NCBI GenBank assembly: GCA_036013505.1
Contig: CP107851.1
Coordinates: 8,170,001-8,234,000 of the forward strand
Reading direction: 5' to 3'
From: Streptomyces sp. NBC_00510
Lineage (GTDB): Bacteria > Actinomycetota > Actinomycetes > Streptomycetales > Streptomycetaceae
DNA: 64,000 nt
This document shows, piece after piece, positions 40,438 through 48,200 of the stretch (position 1 is the stretch's first letter; every line of letters starts with the position of its first letter). Under the pieces are notes generated by a model. That model did not search any database. It had not been told where the DNA came from and saw nothing but the letters and a program-made list of their open reading frames with translations. A program made the position numbers and the translations under genes.

Positions 40438-42009
40438 TCAGAAGCCGAAGGACTTCGTCGTGTAGGCGCACTCGGTGTAGATGTAGCCGGGCTTGAGGGT
40501 GGCCTTGTCGGACGCCGGGCTCGATCCGTCGGACGACGTCGACTTGTGCAGGAAGTACGTGGTGCCGACGGGCAGGCGGATGGTGCGCTGGGGGTAGTTC
40601 GTGCCGCTGTCCTGGCAGGGCTTGAACCCCGACAGGGTGGGCGTCAGGAGGGAGTACGAGGTGCAGCTGCGGCAGGCCTTGAGCGTGAGGCTGCCGGTCA
40701 CCGGCCCGGTGTAGAGCACCGTGATCGGGTTGGGGCTGTCGTTCTTGATCGTGACCGAGATGCTGCCGCCGGAGGCCAGCGTGGGCAGGCGCTTGCCCGC
40801 CGCGGGGATCTCGTCCGCGACCTCCGCCGCGATGGCGAACTTCTTGGCCAGCGCCCGGTTCTTCGCGCTCTTGTTGTCGGCGACGAACGTGTTCATCGTC
40901 TTCCGCGCCTCGCCGAAGTCGCCGTCCCTGTACTGGTCGACCCCGCAGGCGTACACCCCCGAGTCGGCGCTCCTCCCGGCCCGGGCGGCGGAGGCGGCGA
41001 CGGCGTCGCCGACGTCCCCGGCGCCCGCGTTCAGGCCCCCGGCCTGGGTGCCGAGGGTGCGCAGCCGGTCGACGGCGGGGCAGGGGTCGGAGCCGCTCAC
41101 GTCCTTCGCGGCCTTGTCCACGGCCGAGTCGACGGCGGGTGCGACCTTCGCGGCCTGCTCGGAATCGGGGAAGGTGCCCAGGAGGTCGCCGAAGTTCTCC
41201 GTCCAGCCGGCGTCCTCGTCGCCCAGTCGCTGCGCCCCGCACTCGTAGAGGGAGGCGGCCAGGCGGTCGTCGGGCCACTGGGCGAGCGCGCCGAGCGTCG
41301 GCTTGTCCACGGTGTCCGGGACCGTGCGCAGGTACGTCAGTGCCGGTATCGCCGCACAGTAGTCCTGCTGCTCGTAGGCGGCGCCGACGGTGGTGTAGTA
41401 GGTCTTCAGGCGGTCGGGTACCCGACCTGCGGCCCGGGAGTCGGGGTGGCCGGATCTGATGTCCCGGTACTCGCGCAGGGCCTTGCGGTAGTCGGACTGG
41501 GCCGCGTCGAAGGGTCTGCTCCCGCCGGCCCGCACGAGCCGGTCGGCCTGGTCGAGCCGGTCAAGGAGCGCCTGCTCGTTGGCCTCGTCGCGGGCCATGT
41601 CGTACAGCACGACGCCGCTGACCGGTACGGCCAGCAGCACCAGTCCGAGGGCGATCGCCAGGGGAGCGGCCGCGGGCCACACCAGCCGGGTGCGCAGGCC
41701 GACCACGGCGCCGTGGACGGCCGCTGCCAGGAGGAGGGCGAGGTAGACGACCACCAGGCCCATGGGCACGCCGTCTGGGTCCGCGGGCAGTGCCACCAGC
41801 AGCAGGAGGCCGGTCGCGAACCAGCACACGACCATGAGCACCCAGCGGCGGGTCAGCGCGTAACCGAGGCCGAGGCCACTGAGGTTGAGCAGCCCCACCG
41901 CCGCCGCGCGCAGCCCGTCCGGCGGCGCGGGCGGCGGGGTGGAGGGCATGGGCGGGATGACGAATCCGTATCCGTATCCGTACGCGGTGCCGTGCGGTTG
42001 CTCGGACAT
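40438..42009 (-). CDS. Conserved Streptomyces membrane protein with extracytoplasmic repeat region
   Basis: A 523-aa protein. A Tyr/Gly/Pro-rich N-terminus (YGYGYGF), four membrane segments (about 35-60, 62-80, 84-106, 112-137) and then a long extracytoplasmic part. Residues 145-395 are helical and TPR-like (YEQQDYCAAIPALTYLRTVP; YRDGDFGEARKTMNTFVADN), with pairs of Cys. The last 120 residues are beta-rich (SISVTIKNDSPNPITVLYTG). GGGGGGAG precedes the ATG. No named family; it occurs as a single gene. Confidence 0.78.
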   Translation of the reverse strand: MSEQPHGTAYGYGYGFVIPPMPSTPPPAPPDGLRAAAVGLLNLSGLGLGYALTRRWVLMVVCWFATGLLLLVALPADPDGVPMGLVVVYLALLLAAAVHGAVVGLRTRLVWPAAAPLAIALGLVLLAVPVSGVVLYDMARDEANEQALLDRLDQADRLVRAGGSRPFDAAQSDYRKALREYRDIRSGHPDSRAAGRVPDRLKTYYTTVGAAYEQQDYCAAIPALTYLRTVPDTVDKPTLGALAQWPDDRLAASLYECGAQRLGDEDAGWTENFGDLLGTFPDSEQAAKVAPAVDSAVDKAAKDVSGSDPCPAVDRLRTLGTQAGGLNAGAGDVGDAVAASAARAGRSADSGVYACGVDQYRDGDFGEARKTMNTFVADNKSAKNRALAKKFAIAAEVADEIPAAGKRLPTLASGGSISVTIKNDSPNPITVLYTGPVTGSLTLKACRSCTSYSLLTPTLSGFKPCQDSGTNYPQRTIRLPVGTTYFLHKSTSSDGSSPASDKATLKPGYIYTECAYTTKSFGF

Positions 42010-42168
42010 GGCGGCTCCCCCCCGGTCAACACTGCCCGCATGCCTGCAACTTGTCAGTGTACGGACGGTAGCCGGATCTCGACAGTGAGTTCGAGGGGTG
42101 GAATCGGGCCAACCGCCCGCAATGGGCCGGTCCGGACCGGAACCGCCGCCGGGCCGGAGCCGGCGTGA

Positions 42169-42594
42169 TCACACCGCCTTGAAGGGCTCCCGGTAGGACT
42201 TGCGCAGGGACGCGGCGGCGACGGGGAGCAGTGTGGCGAGCACCTTGCCCTTGAGTGTGCCGGGGGTGCGGGTGAGCTCGACGTCGATCCGTGTGCCGTC
42301 CCCCTCGGGGGTCAGCTGGAAGATCCAGCCGCCGCCGGGGCCGAACACCTTCGAGTCGTGCGTGACGATGGCGACCCTCCCCGTCCCGGCGTCCCAGTCG
42401 TAGCGCGCCCGCTCCCAGGCGGACGCGGTGCCCTCGGTCACCTCGGCCCAGGTGTCGCCGATCGCGTGCACGGTGAGGTGCTCGGCGTCGATGGTGGGCC
42501 AGTTCCGGGCCCGTGCGGGACCGAAGTCGGTGAGCACCGCCAGCGCCTCGGACGGGCTGAGCGAGGAGAGCAGGTGGAAACGTACGACAGCCAT
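42169..42594 (-). CDS. SRPBCC-family protein
   Basis: A 141-aa START/SRPBCC-fold protein. It opens VRFHLLSSLSPSEALAVLTD, with the strand-helix start typical of polyketide cyclase/dehydrase-like proteins, and has DVELTRTPGTLKGKVLATLL at the long C-terminal helix. These proteins bind hydrophobic ligands in a cavity. GGGGGACGCC precedes the ATG. The gene is divergent from the CGNR regulator, with a shared region containing clustered ACCGTT/AACGGT elements, so its expression is probably controlled by that regulator. Confidence 0.82.
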   Translation of the reverse strand: MAVVRFHLLSSLSPSEALAVLTDFGPARARNWPTIDAEHLTVHAIGDTWAEVTEGTASAWERARYDWDAGTGRVAIVTHDSKVFGPGGGWIFQLTPEGDGTRIDVELTRTPGTLKGKVLATLLPVAAASLRKSYREPFKAV

Positions 42595-42619
42595 TGCGGC
42601 GTCCCCCACATCATGAGTA

Positions 42620-42644
42620 ACCGTTCTGAACGGTGACGACCGTT
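42620..42644. promoter_or_regulatory. Triple ACCGTT/AACGGT operator cluster
   Basis: ACCGTT (42620-42625), AACGGT (42629-42634) and ACCGTT (42639-42644) form two overlapping inverted repeats with 3- and 4-bp spacers just upstream of the SRPBCC gene. Likely regulator-binding site. Confidence 0.5.
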
Positions 42645-42672
42645 TCACGGGGCGAAGTCACCTGTCAAGCCA

Positions 42673-42707
42673 GTGACGAATCGCAGATCACCGGTTAGGA
42701 TGGTGAT
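42673..42707 (+). promoter_or_regulatory. Leaderless promoter of the CGNR gene with overlapping dyad
   Basis: GTGACG (42673-42678), 17-bp spacer, TAGGAT (42696-42701), six bases, then the GTG at 42708. ATCACC (42687-42692) and GGTGAT (42702-42707) flank the -10 box as a dyad, suggesting autoregulation. Confidence 0.55.
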
Positions 42708-43256
42708 GTGAACCATGCCTTTCCCTGTGGGACGCTCGCCCTCGACTTCCTGGGCACGCTGCGCGCACGACGCAATGCGATGCCCACGGAGAAGCTCGCG
42801 TCGCCCGAGCTCCTCGACTCCTGGTTCGTCGAGTCCCGGATGCTCGACCGCGAGCCCGGCTCCGACGCGTCTGACGTCGCGGCGGCCGTGGACCTGCGGG
42901 AGTCGATCTACGCCCTGGTCGTGGCGCGGCTCGACGGCGAACCGCTGCCCGCCGGAGCGGTCGCCGCGGTCAACCGCCACGCGGCCCAGGCACCCGTGGT
43001 GACGCAGCTCGGCCCCGACGGCACGAGCCGCTCCGGTTCGGCGTCACAAGGCCTCGCCGCCGTCGCCCGCGAGGCCGTCGAGATCATCGGCGGCGAGGAC
43101 GGGGCGCTGCTGCGCGAGTGTGCCCGCCCGGAGTGCACCCAGGTCTACCTCGACCGCTCCCGGGGCCGCCGGCGTGAGTGGTGCGCGATGAGGACCTGCG
43201 GGAACCGCGTCAAGGCAGCCGCCTTCCGGGCCCGCCACCGCACCACCGAGGCCTGA
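42708..43256 (+). CDS. CGNR zinc-finger (ABATE domain) regulator
   Basis: A 182-aa protein. The N-terminal stress-induced ABATE domain starts PCGTLALDFLGTLRARR. The C-terminal CGNR zinc finger is intact: ECARPECTQVYLDRSRGRR then EWCAMRTCGNRVKAAAFRAR, with Cys pairs giving the zinc site. Presumed DNA-binding transcriptional regulator. The GTG is leaderless. It controls, presumably, itself and the divergent SRPBCC gene. It is convergent with the P450 gene, 15 bp apart. Confidence 0.9.
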   Translation: MNHAFPCGTLALDFLGTLRARRNAMPTEKLASPELLDSWFVESRMLDREPGSDASDVAAAVDLRESIYALVVARLDGEPLPAGAVAAVNRHAAQAPVVTQLGPDGTSRSGSASQGLAAVAREAVEIIGGEDGALLRECARPECTQVYLDRSRGRRREWCAMRTCGNRVKAAAFRARHRTTEA

Positions 43257-43271
43257 GGCGGTCGAGGGGCA

Positions 43272-44477
43272 TCAGAACCTGACGGTGAGGTGACGGGGCC
43301 CGCGCAGCATGGCGTTGCGCCGGTAGGGAGGCGGGTCCTGCAGCAGGGTCGCCGTACCCAGACCGGGCAGCAGCGCGCCGAGCGCCGCCTGGGCCTCGAT
43401 GCGCGCGAGCGGTGCGCCGAAGCAGAGGTGGACGCCGCTGCCGAAGCCGAAGTGCTCGTTGTCCTTGCGGCCGGGGTCGAACCGTTCGGGGTCCTGGAAC
43501 CGCAGGGGGTCACGGCTGCCCGAGGCGAGCGCGAGGATCACGGACGTGCCCTTCGGCACGACGGTGCCCGCGATGTCCACGTCGGCGAGGGGGATGCGCT
43601 CGCGCAAGTGCACCGGCGGCTCGTACCGCAGCAGTTCCTCCACCGTCTCCGGCAGCAGTTCCGGCTCCCGGCGCAGCCGCTCCAGCTGGTCGGGGTGGCG
43701 CAGCAGCGTGAGCACACCGTTGGTGATCAGGTTGACCGTCGTCTCGTGCCCCGCGATGAGGAGCAGGATCGCGGTCATCGCCAGCTCCTCGTCGGTGAGC
43801 CGCAGCTCCGGATCCGGTTCGTTGACGAAGTCCGAGAGCAGGTCGCCGGTGGGCCGGCCGCGGCGCTGCTCCGCGAGGCCGAGCAGGTACGCGCCCATCT
43901 CCATCCGGCCCTTGCGGCCCGCCTCGGCCCGCGCGGCGGTGTCCTCGCCGGGGCTGATGTCGGCGGAGGCGACGAGCAGGTCGGTCCACTCCCGGAACCG
44001 CGGCTCGTCCTCGCGCGGCACACCGAGGATCCGGCAGATGACCGTGACCGGCAGGGGGTAGGCGAGGTCGTCGACGATGTCGACGTGGTCGCGGCCCCGG
44101 AGCGCCTCGACCAGTTCCCCGGTGATCCGGGTGATCTCCCCGCGCATCGCGTCGACCCGGCCGGGGTTGTGGGGCGGGCCGAAGGGCCGCATGGCCAGCG
44201 TGCGCAACCGGTGGTGCTCGGGGTCGTCCAGCCGCAGGAACGGCAGGTGCTGGGTCTCCTCCGTCGCCGGGGCAGCCGGTGTGGTGCGGTTGCGGGGGTC
44301 CGCGCTGAGCCTCGGGTCGTGGAGCAGGCCGACGATCTCGTGGTACGTGCCGACCAGGTAGCTGCCGTCCGTCTGCCGCACCACGGGCCCGGCCTCGCGG
44401 AGCTCCGCGTACAGCGGGTACGGGTCGGGGCGGCTGGCGTAATCGGTGATCCGTTCCAGCAGGGTCTCGGCGGTCAT
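43272..44477 (-). CDS. Cytochrome P450
   Basis: A 401-aa soluble bacterial P450. I-helix motif IAGHETTVNLI (with the conserved acid-alcohol pair), K-helix ETVEELLRYEPP, and heme loop FGFGSGVHLCFGAPLAR with Cys352 as the thiolate ligand. GAGGAG precedes the ATG. It is the last gene of a three-gene operon with its own reductase and ferredoxin, so it has a dedicated electron path from NAD(P)H. Substrate cannot be inferred; class I system. Confidence 0.96.
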   Translation of the reverse strand: MTAETLLERITDYASRPDPYPLYAELREAGPVVRQTDGSYLVGTYHEIVGLLHDPRLSADPRNRTTPAAPATEETQHLPFLRLDDPEHHRLRTLAMRPFGPPHNPGRVDAMRGEITRITGELVEALRGRDHVDIVDDLAYPLPVTVICRILGVPREDEPRFREWTDLLVASADISPGEDTAARAEAGRKGRMEMGAYLLGLAEQRRGRPTGDLLSDFVNEPDPELRLTDEELAMTAILLLIAGHETTVNLITNGVLTLLRHPDQLERLRREPELLPETVEELLRYEPPVHLRERIPLADVDIAGTVVPKGTSVILALASGSRDPLRFQDPERFDPGRKDNEHFGFGSGVHLCFGAPLARIEAQAALGALLPGLGTATLLQDPPPYRRNAMLRGPRHLTVRF

Positions 44478-44511
44478 GCGTGGTGGCTCCTCGTGGATGG
44501 GCGGGGGTGGG

Positions 44512-45879
44512 TCACCCGGCGGGCCTCGCCAGGACCAGCCGCCGGTCCGGCAGGTACCCGGTGAGCGCGACGGTGGGACCGTGCGAGAGCCGGCTCGGGT
44601 CCGGCACATCGGAGGGGAGGACGACCTCGGCCGCCGTACGGCGGTCCGACGCGCCCAGCGGGGGCGGGAACGGGGCGGCCGTCTCGATGAGGCGCTCGTA
44701 GTACTCCAGCGACTTGGCCATGTTGACCGTGACCGCGGCGGTCAACCGGCCGCGGTAGCCGTACGCCATGACCAGGCGGCGCTCCTCCAGCGAGCCCTGC
44801 GCGATGACCACCTGGTCGGAGAAGGTGGGGACGCCCACCGACTTGATGTTGTAGCCGAACTGGCTCGACCAGAACGTCGGGACCGCCAGGTGCGGACGCC
44901 GCAGGGGACCCGGACTGACCATGTTGTGGGCGGCGACCTCGGCTTGGTCCACCGCGTTGCGCCAGTGCTCGAGGGAGAGCAACTGGTACTCGTACAGCGG
45001 GTGCGGGAAGCGCGAGACGTCACCGGCCACGAAGACGTCGTCCGTGACGATCCCGTACATGGTGAACGCCCGGCACCCGGCGTCGCAGGCGATCCCGCGC
45101 GGGCCCGCGGCCAGCCCGGACTCCGCCAGCCACTCGACGTTGCGGACCGCGCCCATCGCGACGATGCACACGTCCGCGTCGACACGGGTGCCGTCCGACA
45201 GGTCCGCGCCGGTGAACCTGCCGTTGCCGCGCAGCGAGGTGACGGTCACGCCGCAGCGCAGGTCCACACCGTGGGCCCGCTGCATGGCGGACGCGAGCTT
45301 CGACAAGGTCCCGCCGAGCGCCCCCACCAGCGGCGCCGGGCCGCGTTCGGTGACCGTGACCTCCAGACCGCGCTCGCGGCAGACCGACGCGATCTCCGAA
45401 CCGGTGAAGCCCGCGCCGATCACCAGCACCCGGCGCGGCCCGGCGGCCAGCCGCTCGGCCAGCCGCGCGGCGTCGTCGCTGGTGCGCAGCGTGAACACCC
45501 CGTCGAGGGCGGCCTCCTCCGGAACCGGCCAGGGCCGCGCCCGCGTCCCGGTCGTGATCAGCAGCCGGTCGAACGGCAGCGACGAGCCGTCGCCCAGCAG
45601 GACCCGCTTCCCCACCGGATCCAGCCCGGTGGCGGGCACCCCCAGCCGCCACTCCGCGTCAGGATCGCGGCGCATCGGCAGCCCGGTGGCGTCCGCCGAC
45701 ACCTTGCCGAGCAGCACCCCCTTGGACAGCGGCGGCCGGTCGTACGGCGGGTGGGGCTCGTCCCCGACGACGGTCAGCGAACCGGTGAAGCCCTTCTCGC
45801 GCAGCGTCTCCGCGGCCCGCAGGCCCGCCAGCGACGCTCCGACGATGACGATCCGGCCCTCCAGGAGGTCAGCGGACAC
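44512..45879 (-). CDS. FAD-dependent ferredoxin reductase
   Basis: A 455-aa flavoprotein with two Rossmann motifs: RIVIVGASLAGLRAAETLRE (about 9-28, FAD) and RVLVIGAGFTGSEIASV (about 149-165, NAD(P)H). The third block with DDVFVAGDVSRFPHPLYEYQ (about 280-299) belongs to the ferredoxin reductase family. It should reduce the ferredoxin encoded directly upstream, which it overlaps by 11 bp. GTG start, with GGAGG ahead. It feeds electrons to the P450 encoded downstream. Confidence 0.94.
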   Translation of the reverse strand: MSADLLEGRIVIVGASLAGLRAAETLREKGFTGSLTVVGDEPHPPYDRPPLSKGVLLGKVSADATGLPMRRDPDAEWRLGVPATGLDPVGKRVLLGDGSSLPFDRLLITTGTRARPWPVPEEAALDGVFTLRTSDDAARLAERLAAGPRRVLVIGAGFTGSEIASVCRERGLEVTVTERGPAPLVGALGGTLSKLASAMQRAHGVDLRCGVTVTSLRGNGRFTGADLSDGTRVDADVCIVAMGAVRNVEWLAESGLAAGPRGIACDAGCRAFTMYGIVTDDVFVAGDVSRFPHPLYEYQLLSLEHWRNAVDQAEVAAHNMVSPGPLRRPHLAVPTFWSSQFGYNIKSVGVPTFSDQVVIAQGSLEERRLVMAYGYRGRLTAAVTVNMAKSLEYYERLIETAAPFPPPLGASDRRTAAEVVLPSDVPDPSRLSHGPTVALTGYLPDRRLVLARPAG

Positions 45880-46078
45880 CGGCGCTCACCCCCTCGCCCA
45901 CCAGGATCGCCTGCACCGGGCACGCCGCGGCGGCCTGGCGCACGCGTTCGTACTGGTCGCCCGGAACCGTCGGGTCGTACAGCAGCGCCTCCTCGCCGTG
46001 CAGTTCGAACACGTCCGGCGCAAGGAACACGCACTGCGCATAGCCTTGGCAACGGGTGAGGTCCACGACAACACGCAT
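45869..46078 (-). CDS. P450-associated [3Fe-4S]-type ferredoxin
   Basis: A 69-aa ferredoxin. Three cysteines remain: Cys10 and Cys16 in TRCQGYAQCVFLAPD, and Cys53 before Pro (AAACPVQAI). The residue between Cys10 and Cys16 that would be the fourth ligand is Tyr/Ala, so a [3Fe-4S] cluster is expected, as in many Streptomyces P450 partners. Its stop lies inside the reductase start (11-bp overlap). First gene of the operon ferredoxin-reductase-P450. Confidence 0.93.
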   Translation of the reverse strand: MRVVVDLTRCQGYAQCVFLAPDVFELHGEEALLYDPTVPGDQYERVRQAAAACPVQAILVGEGVSAGVR

Positions 46079-46211
46079 GCCCAGCCACTCTCTCCAGCGC
46101 TTTGATGTCCCTCCATTCGTAAGCCCTGCGGGGCCGCGGCGCTCGCCCGGATACTCCGCCCGGACATTCCGCCAGGATGCGTTCCCGCCCCTGCGGGGCC
46201 ACGCTGAGCCG

Positions 46212-46412
46212 GTGCGATGCCGAGTGATCGTGTACCCGCCCTCGGGCACCGGCGGCCGCCGCGTGCGGTGCGACGGCAGGATCCTCGGCCTCGCCTACGG
46301 ACCCCGGGACGTCCTCGCGCTGGCCCGCCGCGCGGGGCTCCGCATGCGCCTGGGCGACCTGTACGACAGCGACCTCGTCGAGTGGCGCGGCGCCGGCCCC
46401 ACGACCTGGTGA
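46212..46412 (+). CDS. Small conserved hypothetical protein, about 66 aa
   Basis: The pattern CRVIVYPPSGTGGRRVRCDG, then ILGLAYGPRDVLALARRAGL and a WRGAGPTTW end recalls a small conserved Streptomyces protein often annotated only as hypothetical. GTG at 46212 is preferred; GTG at 46224 is an alternative. No signal peptide. It is convergent with the gene at 46417, four bases apart. Function unknown. Confidence 0.6.
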   Translation: MRCRVIVYPPSGTGGRRVRCDGRILGLAYGPRDVLALARRAGLRMRLGDLYDSDLVEWRGAGPTTW

Positions 46413-46416
46413 CGGC

Positions 46417-46806
46417 CTACAAACGCGGCCAGAGCGGCGTCATCACACCGAGGTCGATCACCGACACCCACTCCGCCGACGGGATGGCCCGCTCCAGCAC
46501 GAACCACTCGTCCGGACGCCCGTCGAACCGGGACGCCGCGAGCGCCTCCGCGGACCCCGCGGGAAGCTTCGTACCCGCCCAGGCATGCCACCGCTGCGCC
46601 TCCGGCGCGGGAACCTCCACCGTGAACCGCACGGTGCGGTCCCGGAAGGCCCCCGGCAGCGACCCCGGACTCGGATCGGCGGTCAGGTGCACGGTCCGCG
46701 CCAGTTCCGGTACGTCGTCCAGCTCCTCCGGCCAGGTCGCCCTGATCTCCGCGTCCGCCAAAATCAGCGGCCACAGCCCCGGCCGCGTGAAATGGAAAAG
46801 GAGCAT
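46417..46806 (-). CDS. Hypothetical protein, 129 aa
   Basis: Starts MLLFHFTRPGLWPLILADAE; soluble, rich in Trp and Pro, no family recognised. Start at ATG 46806 with GGTCCCC upstream and no clear ribosome site. Codon bias supports coding. It lies downstream of the Imm32-type gene on the same strand, 82 bp apart, and might belong to the same small-gene group. Confidence 0.62.
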   Translation of the reverse strand: MLLFHFTRPGLWPLILADAEIRATWPEELDDVPELARTVHLTADPSPGSLPGAFRDRTVRFTVEVPAPEAQRWHAWAGTKLPAGSAEALAASRFDGRPDEWFVLERAIPSAEWVSVIDLGVMTPLWPRL

Positions 46807-46888
46807 GCCGGGGACCCTACTGGTGGATCGCCGCCGCGTATGTTTCCGGCATGTGACAACGAGCGCCCTGGATCAGCCCGCGCGGACG

Positions 46889-47191
46889 TCACTCGTCGTC
46901 GCATCGCTCCAGGACCAGACCCACGGATCCCTCCACCAGCCCCACCCCGGCCTCAAGGTGCAGGTGCGCACCGTCAGGGGTGCCGTTGTCTGCGAGCGTG
47001 AGCAAATGGCGTGCGAGGGTTCTGAGCCCGTCGGCGTTCGCCTCGATGACGATCTCGCGTCCGAGGTCGCGCACCTCGATGCGCGCGTTCTCGTCCCATG
47101 TGAAGACCGAGGCCATGCCATCGGTGAGCGCGGTCTGGTGCGTCGACGCGGGGGGCGGCGCGGGCTTCGACTCGGGTGCCATGCCGACCAT
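46889..47191 (-). CDS. Imm32-type immunity protein
   Basis: A 100-aa protein. The segment ASVFTWDENARIEVRDLGRE, then GLRTLARHLLTLADNGTPDG and EAGVGLVEGSVGLVLERCD, follows the Imm32 layout: N-terminal strands, central helix with LA-HLL-LA, then a strand with the conserved GS. Imm32 proteins neutralise polymorphic toxins delivered by secretion systems. No toxin gene is next to it, so this is an orphan. Start uncertain: ATGs at 47194, 47191 and 47182 follow GAGG. It lies seven bases after the frameshifted zinc-knuckle gene, so the two were co-translated. Confidence 0.6.
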   Translation of the reverse strand: MVGMAPESKPAPPPASTHQTALTDGMASVFTWDENARIEVRDLGREIVIEANADGLRTLARHLLTLADNGTPDGAHLHLEAGVGLVEGSVGLVLERCDDE

Positions 47192-47198
47192 CATCGCC

Positions 47199-47688
47199 TC
47201 ACGTTCCCGGGGAGTACGCGTAGGCCCGGACGGGATCGAGGTGAAGTTCGAACGGGCCGGAGCAGTCCGCCGCGAGCGTCGCGACTGGAGCACCGCAGGG
47301 GCAGGCCCGGTTCAGGCCCTGGTTCCCCGCCGGGCCGCAGCAGCCGCTGCTGTTCCTCCGGCCAGGCAGCGGCTGCAGCCCCGGGGCATCCTCCGGGTTC
47401 ATCACGACCGTGTTCCGGCAGCCTGCCGAGACGACGAACCCTTCCGCGGTACCGATCATGGGTCCGCGGGCCTGTGCCCGCCGGGGGTTCTCCTGGTCGT
47501 CCTGCAGGACATACGGAGGTCCCCACGGCTCGGGATCGATCGCGTAGCCGCCGCGCGGCAGCGTTGATGGCGCCCGCCGGGTGTCCTTGTTCCGGTCGTG
47601 CTCGTCCTCGGTCGGCACGGGGACCGCCGACAACCGGACCAGGTCCGGCGTGATAGTGGTACCGCACGGAACAGAGGAAGACGGTCAT
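47199..47688 (-). pseudogene. Zinc-knuckle hypothetical protein, frameshifted near the N-terminus
   Basis: The main frame (47199 up to about 47666) has strong codon bias and ends with GCCGPAGNQGLNRACPCGAP and an FELHLDPVRAYA tail. Upstream of its only candidate TTG start at 47633 it continues meaningfully (CGTTITPDLVRLSAVP) without a start. The neighbouring frame begins at ATG 47688 with MTVFLCS. Joining the two near 47667 gives C-x-x-C-G, a natural zinc knuckle. So one or two bases are missing there: a real frameshift or a sequencing error. Family unnamed; homologues I recall start the same way. Confidence 0.65.
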
Positions 47689-47807
47689 GTCGTCGTTGTA
47701 GTCGGCTGACTCACTCTGCCGCATCCTCATTTCACGCCCTCGTGGCGTGCGGTCGTGATTGCTCAGCCCACTCGGCCCCGTGCCGGCGCGTCCTTCTTGC
47801 CGGGACC

Positions 47808-48035
47808 TCACAGCAGTACGTCGCGCCCTTCCGGGTCGCCGCACACGGGGCAGTCGTACTCGTCAAGGGATTCCTCAGGAACCGGGTGCCCGCAGAAGAC
47901 GCAGGGGCGCATGTCGTCGTCCAGCGTCTCGACCGGGGGTTCGTCGTCGTTCACGACCGCAGGTTTCCATGCGTGGGGCGTCGGTGCGGAATGCGGCGGC
48001 AAATCGCCGAGGTCGGTCCGGGAAAGGTTGCGCAC
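47808..48035 (-). CDS. Small zinc-ribbon-like protein
   Basis: A 75-aa frame with two Cys pairs typical of a zinc ribbon (MRPCVFCGHPVPEESLDEYD, followed by CPVCG). The first 40 residues are non-descript, so the true start may be later. No clear ribosome site for the GTG at 48035. It is followed by the frameshifted zinc-knuckle gene in the same direction, 119 bp away. Confidence 0.5.
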   Translation of the reverse strand: MRNLSRTDLGDLPPHSAPTPHAWKPAVVNDDEPPVETLDDDMRPCVFCGHPVPEESLDEYDCPVCGDPEGRDVLL

Positions 48036-48200
48036 CCAGGGGCGAAGCCCCCGCCCTTCAGCGACTGGCGCCGACCTGGCGCTGTTACAGCTTGGTCATG
48101 AGTTGAACCAGGGCCCATGACGTGTGGGCGCCATGGTGATCGCCGACGCGCCGCGATTCGCGTGCCGTCGGCTGATCTCCTCGCGCTCGAAAGGCACGGC

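Noticed and set aside
46056..46211. N-terminal extension of the small protein at 46212
   Set aside because: The extension is antisense to the ferredoxin 5' end and promoter, with shadow-like composition.
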